Shown here piece by piece: positions 51,701 through 61,566 of a stretch of 64,000 nt of DNA. The position numbers were made by a program, and so were the translations under genes. Under the pieces are notes generated by a model. It worked only from the letters and a program-made list of their open reading frames with translations, was not told where the DNA came from and searched no databases. The stretch is from assembly GCA_905221605.1 (NCBI GenBank), contig CAJNDS010002488.1:194900-258899 (forward strand). The letters run 5' to 3'. The DNA is from Symbiodinium natans. Lineage: Eukaryota; Sar; Dinophyceae; Suessiales; Symbiodiniaceae. How positions within the stretch are numbered: position 1 is the first letter of the stretch; each line of letters begins with the position of its first letter.

Positions 51701-52379
51701 ACCCCCCAAAAACAACAATAGCAATAGCAAGAAAGGGAAACAAGACCCTGGTGTTGCCCTTAGCAGGAGGTTTATGTCTTATTGCTTGGGGACTACACTA
51801 GGAGCCTTCAGGTACGCCCTGGCTACTTCCTTTTTTCCTCGCAGCGGCCGACCCTACAGATTCGCAGTGATGGCCTTTCATTGGCGTCTGGAGCGATCTA
51901 CAATCTACACGCTTTGCCACAGAAAACCACCATAAGTACCCATGTGAAGGTTTACCTAAGTCAAGAATCCTTTATGAACCTGCCGAATGGTTGGGGCGCT
52001 TTAAACTTGGGTGTAATTGGGGTTTAGGGTTTAGGGTTTAGGGTTTTTGTGGGCTTAGGGTTCAGGGGTTGTTAAGGGAACATGACGGTTTCTACGGAGG
52101 GATCATGGCTCTTTCCTCACCCTCAGGAGTTCTGAAAGAGTGAGCATCGTACCGAGCCGGTTTAGGGCTTAGGGCTTGGGCGTTGGGCTTTGAAGTTTAG
52201 GGTTTTGGGTTTGGGGTTTAGGGCTTAAGGTTACTAAACCCGAAATTGAGCCGGGCTTCTGCCTCGATTCTCACACCGGCCCTAATCCCGGACATCCTCA
52301 ATGCTAAGCCCTAAACCCTAAACCCACACCCTAAACCTTCAACCCGAAACCCTAAGCAGTATCGTATTCCGTGCAAGGA

Positions 52380-52530
52380 TTTCAGGTCGTGCAATGACTC
52401 GAGACTTCGGAATTCGCACTCCGTCCCCTAACCCCTGCACCCTAAAACCTAAACCTTTCAAGAGATTCGAAACGGCATGGAGTTTCCTGTGAACAACCCG
52501 TAGCTTCGGGGTACTGTGAAAATATGCGCC
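52380..52530 (-). CDS. Two coding-like islands
   Basis: The minus strand reads PKLRVVHRKLHAVSNLLK near 52470-52525 and RIPKSRVIARPEILARNTI near 52380-52435, separated by telomeric variants. Basic segments; phase link not established. Confidence 0.35.
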
Positions 52531-52578
52531 ATGTGTACTTAGGGTGTCCAAAAAGGGTTTAGGAGGTTTTAGAGGGCT

Positions 52579-52687
52579 TGGTAGCCCAGTAACCATCTTA
52601 TCATAAGGGCACCCTGTTTTGGGGTGGGCTATTTTACAAGGGAAACCAGAACCCCAAAAAAGGGTAAAGGGTACCACTGGGCTACCA
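52579..52687. mobile_element. Inverted-repeat element, family D, copy 3 (reference copy)
   Basis: TGGTAGCCCAGT at the left pairs with CCACTGGGCTACCA at the right. AGAGGGCT and GGAGGGTT flank it (6 of 8 identical). Confidence 0.65.
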
Positions 52688-52852
52688 GGAGGGTTGTAGG
52701 GTTCCAAACCCCTGAACCCTAAACCCCACACACTCAACCCTAAACCCGAAACCCCAGGGTGCATTTTGCACCGAACTCCAGAATCCCCTACTAAGAACCC
52801 GTAAGCCCTCCGTCGAAGGCACATCGGCCGCCCCCTAAGCGAAAAACCTTCG

Positions 52853-53100
52853 GAGGATTCTGCCTCGGACCCCTAAGTTGCACCCTTGGGTTCTTGGGAA
52901 TTCCTTCTTCAATATCCCTTTAGGGAATCTACGGGCCATCTTAGGAGAATATAAAAAAAGGAAGCTCTTAGGGGCACATCCTTAAGACCCTGAACCCTGA
53001 ACCCCATAGAATAGGTGGGAGGGAATCTAAGGGCCATACGAGGAGTATACTAAGGGAGCATCTTCAGAGTACGTTCTTAGGGCTACAAGTATGACTCCCT
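52853..53100. mobile_element. Two family H copies in tandem
   Basis: 52853-52990 carries GGACCCCTAAGTTGCACCC and GGGCCATCTTAGGAGAATAT; 53022-53100 repeats GGGCCATACGAGGAGTATAC. Both match the element at 26907. Confidence 0.5.
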
Positions 53101-53309
53101 GGGCCAGCTGGCAGCCCTTGGTCTTCCAAAAGGCTTTCGGGTTTAGGGTTTAAGGTTCAGGGTTTGGGGTGTTGGGATGAACTTTTCGGTCGGGTGTAGC
53201 CATATTTTTTAAGTAGGGGGGGGAAGAGGGGTCAAAAGTCCCACTCTGGCCGCTGCCAGAAGCCTACACCCCGCTGCACTTGACCTGTGCTCTGAAGTCT
53301 CGGGTGCTC

Positions 53310-53362
53310 TAAGCACGGCCTGACAGCAGGATGTCGGGAAGAGACTCGCGCCACGCGTCAAT
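53310..53362 (-). CDS. Coding-like island with stop
   Basis: The minus strand reads IDAWRESLPDILLSGRA followed by TAG. Confidence 0.3.
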
Positions 53363-53457
53363 TGTATACAACGCTAAGCCCTAAACCCTAACCCCCTGAC
53401 CCCTAAACCCTAAACCCTAAACCCTAACCCTATAGGGTATGGGTTTAGGGTATGGCT

Positions 53458-53825
53458 TTAGGGCTTGAACGAGCCCTTGGACGTCCAAAAGCCGTTAAAA
53501 GTGAAGATATGATCGCATTCTGAGTTTGGCTCCCATTTCGGATCTCCCGATACTTCCCCCAGCAGCAATGCTCGGACCACGCTCTTCCGCTAGACTTCGC
53601 ACGGAACCTTCATCAAAACGATGGGCACTTTGAACTTTCAGAGTAGAGTCTAGAGTTCAAGACTTAGTGAGCCCTAAACCCTCAACCCTAGACCCACCCC
53701 TATACACACATAACACAATCAGCCTCGAAACCCCTAAACCCTAAACCCTAAACCATGAAAGGGCCCCTGCGCCTCTTCAAACCGACTGTGGCCTGACGGA
53801 GGGTATTTCGCAAATTCGGTGAGGC
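53458..53825 (-). CDS. Multi-exon model with an 18-nt in-frame gap and stop
   Basis: Exon 53754-53825 follows GGCTACAG, reads ASPNLRNTLRQATVGLKRRR and GPFM, and ends ATG|GTTTAGGG. Exon 53608-53634 follows TACTCTGAAAG and reads FKVPIVLMK; the join is phase 0-0. The frame then continues 18 nt (GTTCCGTGCGAAGTCTAG), which ends in TAG but also begins GT and ends AG. Beyond it the same frame reads RKSVVRALLLGEVSGDPKWE, then CDHIFTFNGFWTSKGSFKP and TAA. Either these 18 nt are removed, or the stop is real and the tail is a separate or dead exon. No family recognised. Confidence 0.5.
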
Positions 53826-54464
53826 CTGTAGCCGCAAACCCAGCCCCCCTAAACCGTTTAGGGTTTAGGGTTTAGGGTTTAGGGTTTAGGGTCTAGGGTG
53901 TCGATGATATTTGTTCACATGCCCAAATACCGTAAAGCCCTCAAAGCCCTTGAAGCTTCACCCTTGAAACCCACAACTCTTAACTCTGAACGGTGTCCCA
54001 AGCTTTCGGACCGTTGTGAAACCGCGTGGATTCCGGGTTTAGGGTTAAGGGTTTAGGGACTTCGGGAATACTAGCTCCACTTCTCTTGCTAGCGCAGGTT
54101 GCGTCGATGTGAGTACGGAGGCCCTAATTCGAACCCATGATTTTGGGTTCGGCAGCCAAGACACCCTAAACCGCAAACCATAAACCCTAAACCCTATCTG
54201 AGACTCTCTTTACCTCTATACAGTTTTTGGTATAAGAGTCCCAAGTAAATCCTCATACTCACCCTAAAACCTATATAGACCCTAAGACCCTAAAACCCTA
54301 AACCCTGCAACCCTAAACCCGAAGCTCTACAGCGTAAAACCCTATTTTGAACAACAGCCCTGAATAGCGGCTCAGACCATCAGCGACCGGTGCAGCTCAG
54401 CAGCGAGGGACCTGCCAGGTCCGCTTAGGGTTCAGGACTCAGGGTCCAGAGTCTAGGGTTTAGG

Positions 54465-54565
54465 TTGGGATGTTCCCCGTTATACTAACAAGCCTTGATA
54501 GGGATGTTAACAGGGGGTACTCTCCTCCCTACTGAGGACTGTTAGTATACGGGGGAACATCTCAA
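54465..54565. mobile_element. hAT-like MITE, family B, copy 4
   Basis: TTGGGATGTTCCCCGTTATA pairs with GTATACGGGGGAACATCTCA-A. GGTTTAGG and GGTTGAGG flank it (7 of 8 identical). Confidence 0.8.
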
Positions 54566-54599
54566 GGTTGAGGGCTTAAGGGAGGGACGGGGGGTGGGG

Positions 54600-54760
54600 C
54601 TTCGGCTTAGGGTTTGGGAAGTACTGCCCCCTTCGGACTCGCTTGCTGCTGCGACTTTACGGGCGGCCAAATACTTGAGCGAACAAGTGAAACTGTGGTC
54701 CCGATATTTGCACTGCCCTCGGAACACAGACCCTCGATGCAATAGAAGCCTTTTGGAAGT
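54600..54760 (-). CDS. Coding-like island
   Basis: One minus frame reads FRGQCKYRDHSFTCSLKYLA and ARKVAAASESEGGSTSQ; a second (112 codons from 54945) is also open. Frame undecided. Confidence 0.3.
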
Positions 54761-54950
54761 TGTCTAGGGCTCAAGATTGGGGGTTCGGACGGGAGGAGGT
54801 GGAGTTGCAAGCTTGTAGGACTTAAGGTACAGAACGGGCGCTTCCTTCGTCCTTGCGATACTGACGCGCCTGCATAGGGGACCTCAATGTACTTGCAACT
54901 ACAAGGCGCATCCCTGCATGGTCGGTGCTCTACGTCGCGGTCCAATCGTT

Positions 54951-55050
54951 ACCCGAGAGGACACCAAAGTAAGCCCATGATGCCAGTGTAGACCCAAAAC
55001 CGCGAGAGAACCATGTGACTGTGAGGGCGAGCATCGCCTCGGCGAGAACG
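54951..55050 (-). CDS. Coding-like island with hydrophobic end
   Basis: The minus strand reads TSRSRRGDARPHSHMVLSRF and WVYTGIMGLLWCPLG before TAA. The last 20 residues could enter a membrane. Confidence 0.35.
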
Positions 55051-55479
55051 CGATGTTCGATTTAATCCAAGATACGAGAAACCTTCGAGAAACAACTAAA
55101 CCCTATCAAAACCCTAAAAAAGCCTAAAAACCCTAAACCCCTAAAAACCCTAAAACCCTAAAACCTAAAATCCTAAAACCCTAAAACCCTAAACCAAAAA
55201 CCCCAAACCTTATAAACCCTGAACCCTGAACCCTGAACCCTGAACCCTAAACCCTAAACCCTAAACCTATACCCTAAACCCTAACCCTATACCCTAAACC
55301 CTAAATCTACGCGACAGGACCCCCCCCCCCCCCTTAGTGTTGACACTAGTTGAGGAATAATCCCCAAAAGCCCCTCAAACCCTGTGGACCCCAAAAGTCC
55401 CAAATCTCCTTGTGAGCCCTAAATGTCCTCATAAACAGCTTTAGATTCTGGGTTGGGGAGTTGAGGGTGCAGCTGACAG

Positions 55480-55562
55480 AGTTTGGCAACACACTGGCGT
55501 TCTATGAACCGCGGCATAACCTAAGAGTTACCTCTACAAAACGCCCGCCGGCTATTGTGTAG
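55480..55562 (+). CDS. Candidate terminal exon, 26 residues
   Basis: Acceptor GCAGCTGACAG, then FGNTLAFYEPRHNLRVTSTK and RPPAIV before TAG. Starts with two bases of a split codon. Confidence 0.45.
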
Positions 55563-55668
55563 CAGCGTCCTCAACCCTAGTCAAACCCAAAACCCCAAGC
55601 TGGACCCAGCCAACTGACAGCTCCGAAAAAGCCCCATAGACCTTTACTGGAACCACGTAAAACAATGC

Positions 55669-55759
55669 CTAGACCCAGGAGTAAGCGAGGAATGAAAAGG
55701 GTGCACTTTTGGTTTGAAGGGGCTTCATTATACGGGAACCTAAGCCCTAGATACCCAGG
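55669..55759. mobile_element. Inverted-repeat element, family E, copy 4
   Basis: CTAGACCCAGGAGTAAGCGA at the left; the right end is shortened to TACCCAG. A plus-strand frame (FRFCSPGDAVESPFLPIGI, stop at 55811) starts right at this AG. Confidence 0.5.
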
Positions 55760-55816
55760 CTTCCGCTTCTGCTCCCCGGGCGATGCTGTCGAATCTCCCT
55801 TCCTGCCCATTGGAAT

Positions 55817-57247
55817 TTAGAGGACTTGGTCGCCGCCACGGTGAGGATGGCCCCATCTCAACACGGACCCACTGCCCTGAATGGCAGCAAACGCCCACTG
55901 GGATGCTTGGATCTGCTGCACATCCTTTAGCCGAGCTTTCACGCCACTGCTGTCGCCCCCAAAACCAGCATTGCCCCAGGTCACAACGGATCCATCGCCC
56001 AAAATGGCAGCAAAAGCCCTGCTGGTAATTTGGATCTGTTGCACATCCTTCAGCTGAGATTGCACATCACTGCTATCGCCACCAAAATCAGCACGGCCCC
56101 AGGTCACAACAGACCCATCACCTAAAATGGCAGCAAAAGCACTGCTGGTAGCTTGGACTTGATGCACGTCCTTCAGTTGATGTTGCACAGCACTGCTGTC
56201 GCCACCCAGCTCAACATCACCCCAGGTCACGACAGAACCATCGCCCAGAATGGCAGCAAAAGCGTAGTAGTCAGATTGGATATGCTGCACGTTCTTCAGC
56301 TGTGCTTGCACAGCAGTGCTGTCCCCACCCAGCCCAGGATAGCCCCAGGTCACAACAGACCCATCGCCCAGAATGGCAGCGAAAGCACCGCTGGTAGCCT
56401 GGAATTGTTGCACGTCCTTCAGCTGGTGTTGCACAGCACTGCTGTCGCCACCACAGCCATGATCTCCCCAGCTCACAACAGACCCATCGCCCAGAATGGC
56501 AGCAAACGCCGGGTCGGCTGCTTGAATTTGCCGAACACCCTCCAGCTGATGTTGCACAGCACTGCTGTCGCCACCCAGCTCAGGATCGCCCCAGGTCACA
56601 ACAGACCCGTCGCCCAGAATGGCCGCGAAAGCGTGGCGGGCAGCTTGGATCTGCTGCACATCCTTCAACTGTTCCTGCACGGCGTTGCTGTCGCCGCCCG
56701 AGTCAGCATGGCCCCATGTCAGAGCAAACCCATTTCCCAAAATAGCAGCAAAGGCCCTTCGAGACGCTTGAATTTTCTTCACATCCTTCAGTCGAGCTTG
56801 CACAGCACGGCTGTCGCCACCATCTTCAGCACGGCCCCAGGTCACAACAGACCCGTCACGCAGAATGGCAGCAAATGCCAAGTCAGTTGCTTGGATATGC
56901 CGCACGTCCTTCAGCTGACGTTGCACAGCACTGCTGTCGCCGCCACTCCCAGCAAAACCCCAAGTCACAACAGACCCATCGCCCACAATAGCAGCAAAGG
57001 CAATTGCGTTGCCGCAAACGCGAACGCAGCTCATTTGCAATGTGAGCGCATCGCCACTCCGTAGACCGGATTCCTGAAGCGTGGCTGCTCCATTCAGAAC
57101 GTCTCCGGAAGAGTTCAGGAGTCTGCCCCTGCCAACTGCCAGGGTCTGCTGCGCTCTCCTTTGCAATGTTTCTACAGACTCATCTAGCCCGGCTTCAAGT
57201 GAAACCGATCTGCCACTTAGCAAACTGACCTCAATCGTCAGGTACAT
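55817..57247 (-). CDS. Ubiquitin-like plus ten RCC1-like repeats protein (copy 2)
   Basis: A 476-residue intronless gene with the architecture of 16465-17901: a ubiquitin-like N-terminus (YLTIEVSLLSGRSVSLEAG…), then ten repeats built on AFAAILGDGSVVTWG, GGDSSAVQ and QLKDVQQIQA. The start is the ATG at 57245-57247, by alignment with the start of the paralogue; the 41 residues upstream in frame are partly telomere-derived. Repeat 10 degenerates (AIQGSGSVLRWGHPHRGGD) and ends after QVL. Copy 1 and copy 2 differ at many positions between repeats, so they are not a very recent duplicate. The antisense strand is open for 303 codons because of the periodic sequence. Role unknown; a protein-protein scaffold is the cautious guess. 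Confidence 0.9.
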   Translation of the reverse strand: MYLTIEVSLLSGRSVSLEAGLDESVETLQRRAQQTLAVGRGRLLNSSGDVLNGAATLQESGLRSGDALTLQMSCVRVCGNAIAFAAIVGDGSVVTWGFAGSGGDSSAVQRQLKDVRHIQATDLAFAAILRDGSVVTWGRAEDGGDSRAVQARLKDVKKIQASRRAFAAILGNGFALTWGHADSGGDSNAVQEQLKDVQQIQAARHAFAAILGDGSVVTWGDPELGGDSSAVQHQLEGVRQIQAADPAFAAILGDGSVVSWGDHGCGGDSSAVQHQLKDVQQFQATSGAFAAILGDGSVVTWGYPGLGGDSTAVQAQLKNVQHIQSDYYAFAAILGDGSVVTWGDVELGGDSSAVQHQLKDVHQVQATSSAFAAILGDGSVVTWGRADFGGDSSDVQSQLKDVQQIQITSRAFAAILGDGSVVTWGNAGFGGDSSGVKARLKDVQQIQASQWAFAAIQGSGSVLRWGHPHRGGDQVL

Positions 57248-57369
57248 GCGCAGCGCCAGCAGCAGAATTGGCCGCCGGCCGCTGCTGCGTCGAGGGCCGA
57301 GGCAACTTAAGAGTCTCTTGTTCAGGCATGAGGGTTTAGGGCTTAGGGGGTTGGCGTTTAGGGGTTTCA

Positions 57370-58250
57370 AGGTCCAAAGCCCTTACAGGTTCGTAGGTTG
57401 TGACCCCCTCCATGACGTAGGTAACTTACGATCGGCATCCATACGGTCAGAGTGGCTGAAGGGAAATAGTAGGTCCAGCGATGTAATTAGAACTAGGTCT
57501 GAGGGAGTCTACCTCCGACTGGGGTTTAAGGTTTCGAGTTTAAGGCAGAACTGTCCCCAAAGTCGTAGAGAAAGGGAACTGAGGACTGCGATTTCGCTTT
57601 GCTTAAGCCAGAAGCCACCGATGTATCGCACTAAACACCTCAACCCTAACTAAACCCCCAAGCCCGAAACTCTAAACTCTAAACCCCATCTGAAGTCTAA
57701 GGGCAACTACATGGTCCCTTGATATGGTGAAGTTCTGATGTACAGGATATACAAGGGGTATATACAGGGGCCCATATTCAGGGTTTAGGGTTGAGGCCGT
57801 AAACTCTCAACCCCACGGCAGAATCCTGACCCCTACACCCCATATCCACAACCCCAATATAAACCGTGCAAGGCTAACCGTCTAACCCTAAACCAGCTCC
57901 AAAAACCCTAACCTAAGATACCCCAAATACCCTGAATGAGGTATAGGCCCGCGGGAGAGGGATGGTGGGGAAGGGTAGGTGTATAGACGCCTCTTCAACC
58001 TTTGCCCCTGGAAACACCAATCTCTACAAGATTAACCCTAAACCCTACACCTCCCTAAAGGCACCCCTGAGCGGCCCAAACCCTGATGAACTGGAATCCG
58101 ATTGCCCCCCCCCCCCCCCCCCAAAAAAAAAAAATAGAAGCTTCCAAAAAGACCTGGGCCTGAAGCGGTTGAGGGTGTAGGGTTCAGGGTTTAGGGTGTG
58201 TAGGGTTTAGGGTTTAGGGTTTAGGGTTTAAGGTTTAGGGTTTAGGGCTT
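57370..58250. other. Upstream region of the RCC1-like gene; no further gene seen
   Basis: Unique sequence with decayed telomeric units, a C18/A12 tract at 58106-58133 and no frame with splice support. No promoter motif can be recognised. Confidence 0.45.
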
Positions 58251-58307
58251 GGGGCTTAGGGTTTAGGGTTTAGGGGCTCTTCGACTCTTCGGCCTCACTT
58301 CCGGCAG

Positions 58308-59273
58308 GGACGGACGGGCGCCGAGTGTGGGCGCACGCGCTGGCCGACCTCGGAGGAGGACGCAAGCTCTTCTTGGAGGTTCATGGGTTAGAAATGGGTG
58401 TTATATATATATATGTATGTATAGGGTTTAGGGTTTAGGGTTTAGGGTTTAGGGTTTAGGGTTTAGGGTTTAGGGTTTAGGGTTTAGGGTTTAGGGTTTA
58501 GGGTTTAGGGTTTAGGGTTTAGGGTTTAGGGTTTAGGGTTTAGGGCTGTTGCTTGGGTTGCTTGGGTTGCTGGGGGTTGCTTGGGTTGTAACTGGTAAGA
58601 ACCTTGTTTGCCTAGAACCAGGTTCCCTAGAACCCTACTTGCAACTACCCGCGCACCATTGGGTGGGGCAGGAGGTTAAGGGTTCATAGGGTGTTTGGAC
58701 TTAAAGCCTTACCACTATTTACTTTAGAACCCCTCCCCCCCCCCCCAAAAAAAAAAAAAAAAAAAACGACATAATAATCCCGATTATAAGGAAGAACATT
58801 TGTTTTGTGCTTCTTTTGACTTTTTTTTGGGGGGGGGAGGGGATCTGAAGCCAGTAGGCCCTGGACCCTAAACCCTCATCCGATACCCTAAACCCTAAAC
58901 CCTAAAACCTAAACCCCAGAAGGTTCAGGAAGGTGCTACAAGGACTCAACAGGGGCTCCCCAAGGCTTGCCCTGGAGTTGTTTGGGTTTAGGGTTTAGGG
59001 TTTGGGGTTTAGGGTTTGGGGTTTGGGGTTTGGGGTTTGGGGTTTGGGGTCTGGGGTTTAGGGTTCAGGGTGTTCCTGAAGTTCACCCCAAAACCCTGCA
59101 ACCCTAAACCCTACATCCTTTAGCGTTTAGGGTTGAGGAGTTTGCGGGATCCTACACTCCCTAGACATCCTGAACCCTATACAGGTCTATATTCATGTTT
59201 TGGCTGGTTCAGGGGCGTGCGGCCAACTGGGCGTTCAGACTTCATTTCTTAAGTGCTTTTCCTCTGGGTTCGG
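58308..59273 (+). CDS. Three-exon coding model (unknown protein, partial)
   Basis: Exon 58308-58378 follows CTTCCGGCAG, reads TDGRRVWAHALADLGGGRKL-FLE, and ends GAG|GTTCATGG, a family A end. Exon 58920-58985 follows AACCCCAG, reads KVQEGATRTQQGLPKACPGV-VW and ends TGG|GTTTAGGG. Exon 59213-59273 follows TGGTTCAG and reads GRAANWAFRLHFLSAFPLGS, ending TCGG|GTACGAG. All joins fit (phase 0). The first intron holds an 18-unit telomere array and a family K element. No acceptor exists between 59275 and 59435, so the open frame at 59346-59455 is not attached. No family recognised. Confidence 0.55.
58372..58391. mobile_element. Family A terminal fragment acting at an exon edge
   Basis: CTTGGAGGTTCATGGGTTAG matches one family A end; the rest of the element is absent and a TA microsatellite plus telomere array follows. 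Confidence 0.5.
58420..58545. repeat. G-strand telomere-type array
   Basis: About eighteen perfect TTTAGGG units inside the first intron of the 58308-59273 model. Confidence 0.97.
58703..58853. mobile_element. Inverted-repeat element with poly-C/poly-G arms, family K, copy 2
   Basis: ACTTTAGAACCCC then C12/A20 at the left; T8/G9 then GGGGATCTGAAGCCAGT at the right. Lies in an intron. Confidence 0.5.
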
Positions 59274-59449
59274 GTACGAGTACCTACCCTATACCCTAAA
59301 CCCTAAACCTAAACCCCAAACCCTAAACCCTAAACCCTACATCCGACGCATCCGATCGCATCCGGCGGTCTTTTCCCTTGCGCGCCGTGGTCTTTGGTGG
59401 TCGGTCTCTGTCTTCGAAAACCCCGCATTCCAAACCTCAGACCTTTGAG

Positions 59450-60140
59450 GGCTTAGGGTTTAGGGTTTAGGGTTTAGGGTTTAGGGTTTAGGGTAGGGTG
59501 TATATTTCTTGCATCCCAATAGGACACCCGGTATATACACTCACCCATATTAAAACAGAACCTTATATACACTCACCGAAAACAGAAACATATACCTTGT
59601 TTTATATGGACTTGGTTTGCTTAGGGTTTATCATTTCGGGTGTAGGGCGAAGGCCCAAGGCTCTTGAGGTTTAGGGTTTTGGGGTTTAAAGGTTTAGGGC
59701 TTGGGGCATGCTATCAACATGCCAATCTAGTGGCCTGTTGAACTAGAATGGGCTATTTGTGGCAGTTGAAGCCCTTAACCCTAAACCCTAAACCCTAAAT
59801 GCCCTGTCCCGACCTCTCAGCTGTCCACCTGGCAGGGTGGAGGGCATAGGGTTATATGGGGGGGGGGGGGGGGCGGGGGGTGAGGGTTAGGGTTTAGGAT
59901 TTGCGGGTTTAGGGGTGGGGTTTAGGGTTTAAGGTGTAGGGTTTAGGGTGCAATGGAAAAAACTCTTTCGTTCAGGTTAAGTCGAAGTCCCTGAGCCCAA
60001 GCCCTAAACCCCAAGCTCTGTCGCTACATTCCTAAACCCTAAACCCTAAACTCTAAACCCTTAACCCTCAACCCTAAACCCTAAACCCTAAACCCTAAAC
60101 CCTAAAAACCAAACCCTAAAAATCCTAAACCCTAAACCCT
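59450..60140. other. No supported gene
   Basis: Telomere-type arrays at 59456-59490 and 60031-60140, a G17 run at 59859 and short unique scraps. Confidence 0.55.
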
Positions 60141-60144
60141 AAGC

Positions 60145-60215
60145 TGGCCTCTTCAATGCGGACACCGCCTCCCTCAGCAAACCTTGGAGGGCTTTGGGGC
60201 TCAGAGTGTGTAGGT
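60145..60215 (+). CDS. Coding-like island between arrays
   Basis: Reads GLFNADTASLSKPWRALGLR on the plus strand, directly after a C-strand array. Confidence 0.3.
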
Positions 60216-60235
60216 TTGTAGGGTTTTAGGGTTTG

Positions 60236-60460
60236 GGGTTTAGGGGTTTAGGGGTTTAGGGGTTTATGGGTTTAGGGGCTTAGGGGTTTAGGGGTTTAGG
60301 GGTTTAGGGTTCTAGGGGTTTAGGGGTTTAGGGGTTTAGGGGCTTAGGGGCTTAGGGGCTTAGGGGCTTAGGGGCTTAGGGGCTTAGGGGCTTATGGGTG
60401 TAGGGGTTTAGGGGTTTAGGGGTTTAGGGGTTTAGGGGTTTAGGGGTTTAGGGGTTTGTG
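60236..60460. repeat. Octamer telomere-variant array
   Basis: About 27 TTTAGGGG units with a central block of seven CTTAGGGG units (60338-60392), showing local unit homogenisation. Confidence 0.95.
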
Positions 60461-60463
60461 GGG

Positions 60464-60518
60464 TTACATGGTTGCAGGGGTTCGCACCCGGGTGGCGTGC
60501 ACCGCACCTTGACAAGCT
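60464..60518 (-). CDS. Candidate exon
   Basis: After GGTTCTAG the minus strand reads LVKVRCTPPGCEPLQP, ending T|GTAACC. Confidence 0.35.
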
Positions 60519-60639
60519 AGAACCCACCCCCGCGAGCTCTCGCGTCGACCTTTGAGGTTCGTGGTTGGCTATTTTGGGTTTTGGGTTTAGGGCCAAAGTT
60601 GAGGGTCCATAGGGTTCAGGGTTTAGGGTTTAGTTTCAA

Positions 60640-61190
60640 GATAGGGCAACTTGACTTGTATCTTGTCCAAATTGTACGTAGAACTGCTTATAACCTTGCT
60701 TAGGGGTGTATACTTGCAAAAGATGTTTAGCCCTAAGCCCTACACATTACCAGGACCTTCAAGTAGGGTTTCCTCGTGTTGTGATAGTGGCTCGTGTGGT
60801 TTCTCGCATAGTAGGACCCTGAACCCTGAAGCCTCAGCTTGGCACCCTGGTTAGGATGTCTAGAAGCTATGGTGCGGGCTAGGGGCGGGGCGGAGGGGCT
60901 AGACCAAAGTGGCTTAAGTCCTGAAATGATGCTTCTTCGCTCCATTTACTCTTGGTCTAAACTACGATGCAGATGTACAAAACCTGAACAGCCCCAAAAA
61001 AAGAAATATATATATATATATATATACATGTGTCAAAACAGATATATGCATGTATATTTATTGATGTTGCAATTTGCCTCCGTATTTCAATCTCTACTTG
61101 TGCGAGGGATGCAGGGGGCTCTGGAAGGACTTTGTTGCAACAGGGAGCTGTTAGCTACTATGAAGCTGGAGGCTACGCCCTAAACCCCAA
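60640..61190. other. Unique stretch without a supported gene
   Basis: Two plus frames (60651, 60839) are open, but the second runs into a TA microsatellite (61008-61026). Confidence 0.4.
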
Positions 61191-61201
61191 ACCCTGGTCA
61201 G

Positions 61202-61363
61202 TTCCCCAATATGCCCCTTTGCAAGTTCCTGATACAACACGGGCAAACATTGCACTTAGGGTCCCAAGAAGGAGAGCCTCTGACGGTCAGAACTTGCCCT
61301 ATCTACCCTGCGTGTTTTGGAGTTCATCTTCTCCGGTCTCGGAATCTTGCCATGGGGATTTAG
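61202..61363 (+). CDS. Candidate terminal exon, 53 residues
   Basis: After CCCTGGTCAG it reads FPNMPLCKFLIQHGQTLHLG, then SQEGEPLTVRTCPIYPACFG and VHLLRSRNLAMGI before TAG. It is open for 54 codons. Another plus frame of 120 codons overlaps, so frame is probable rather than certain. Confidence 0.45.
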   Translation, partial: FPNMPLCKFLIQHGQTLHLGSQEGEPLTVRTCPIYPACFGVHLLRSRNLAMGI

Positions 61364-61508
61364 GTTTTAGGGTTTCAGTTCAAGATTCATAGCCCGGAGC
61401 ATCCTGAGCCCTAAACCCTCACACCATGAAACGCTTATAAAGTTTCGGGGAACGATAAAACCCACGAAGCTTCCCGTCCTCAACTCCCACCCCCTAACCT
61501 GAAACCTT

Positions 61509-61566
61509 AAGACGAAGAGCTCTGCTGCTTCCTGCTTCGCTGCCTCTTCGCCTTTGCTTCATGGCT
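61509..61566 (-). CDS. Coding-like island, Lys/Arg/Gln/Ser-rich end
   Basis: The minus strand reads HEAKAKRQRSRKQQSSSS before TAA. Confidence 0.3.

Noticed and set aside
54130..54165. Second tRNA-like motif (GGGTTCGAATTAGGG, minus strand)
   Set aside because: No cloverleaf can be drawn; the motif arises from a telomeric-like AACCC/GGGTT hairpin.
56153..57064. 303-codon open frame on the plus strand
   Set aside because: It is the antisense of the RCC1-like gene; the 123-bp periodicity keeps the opposite strand open.
59346..59455. Exon continuing the 58308-59273 model
   Set aside because: The frame is protein-like (RSFPLRAVVFGGRSLSSK), but there is no AG acceptor between 59275 and 59435.
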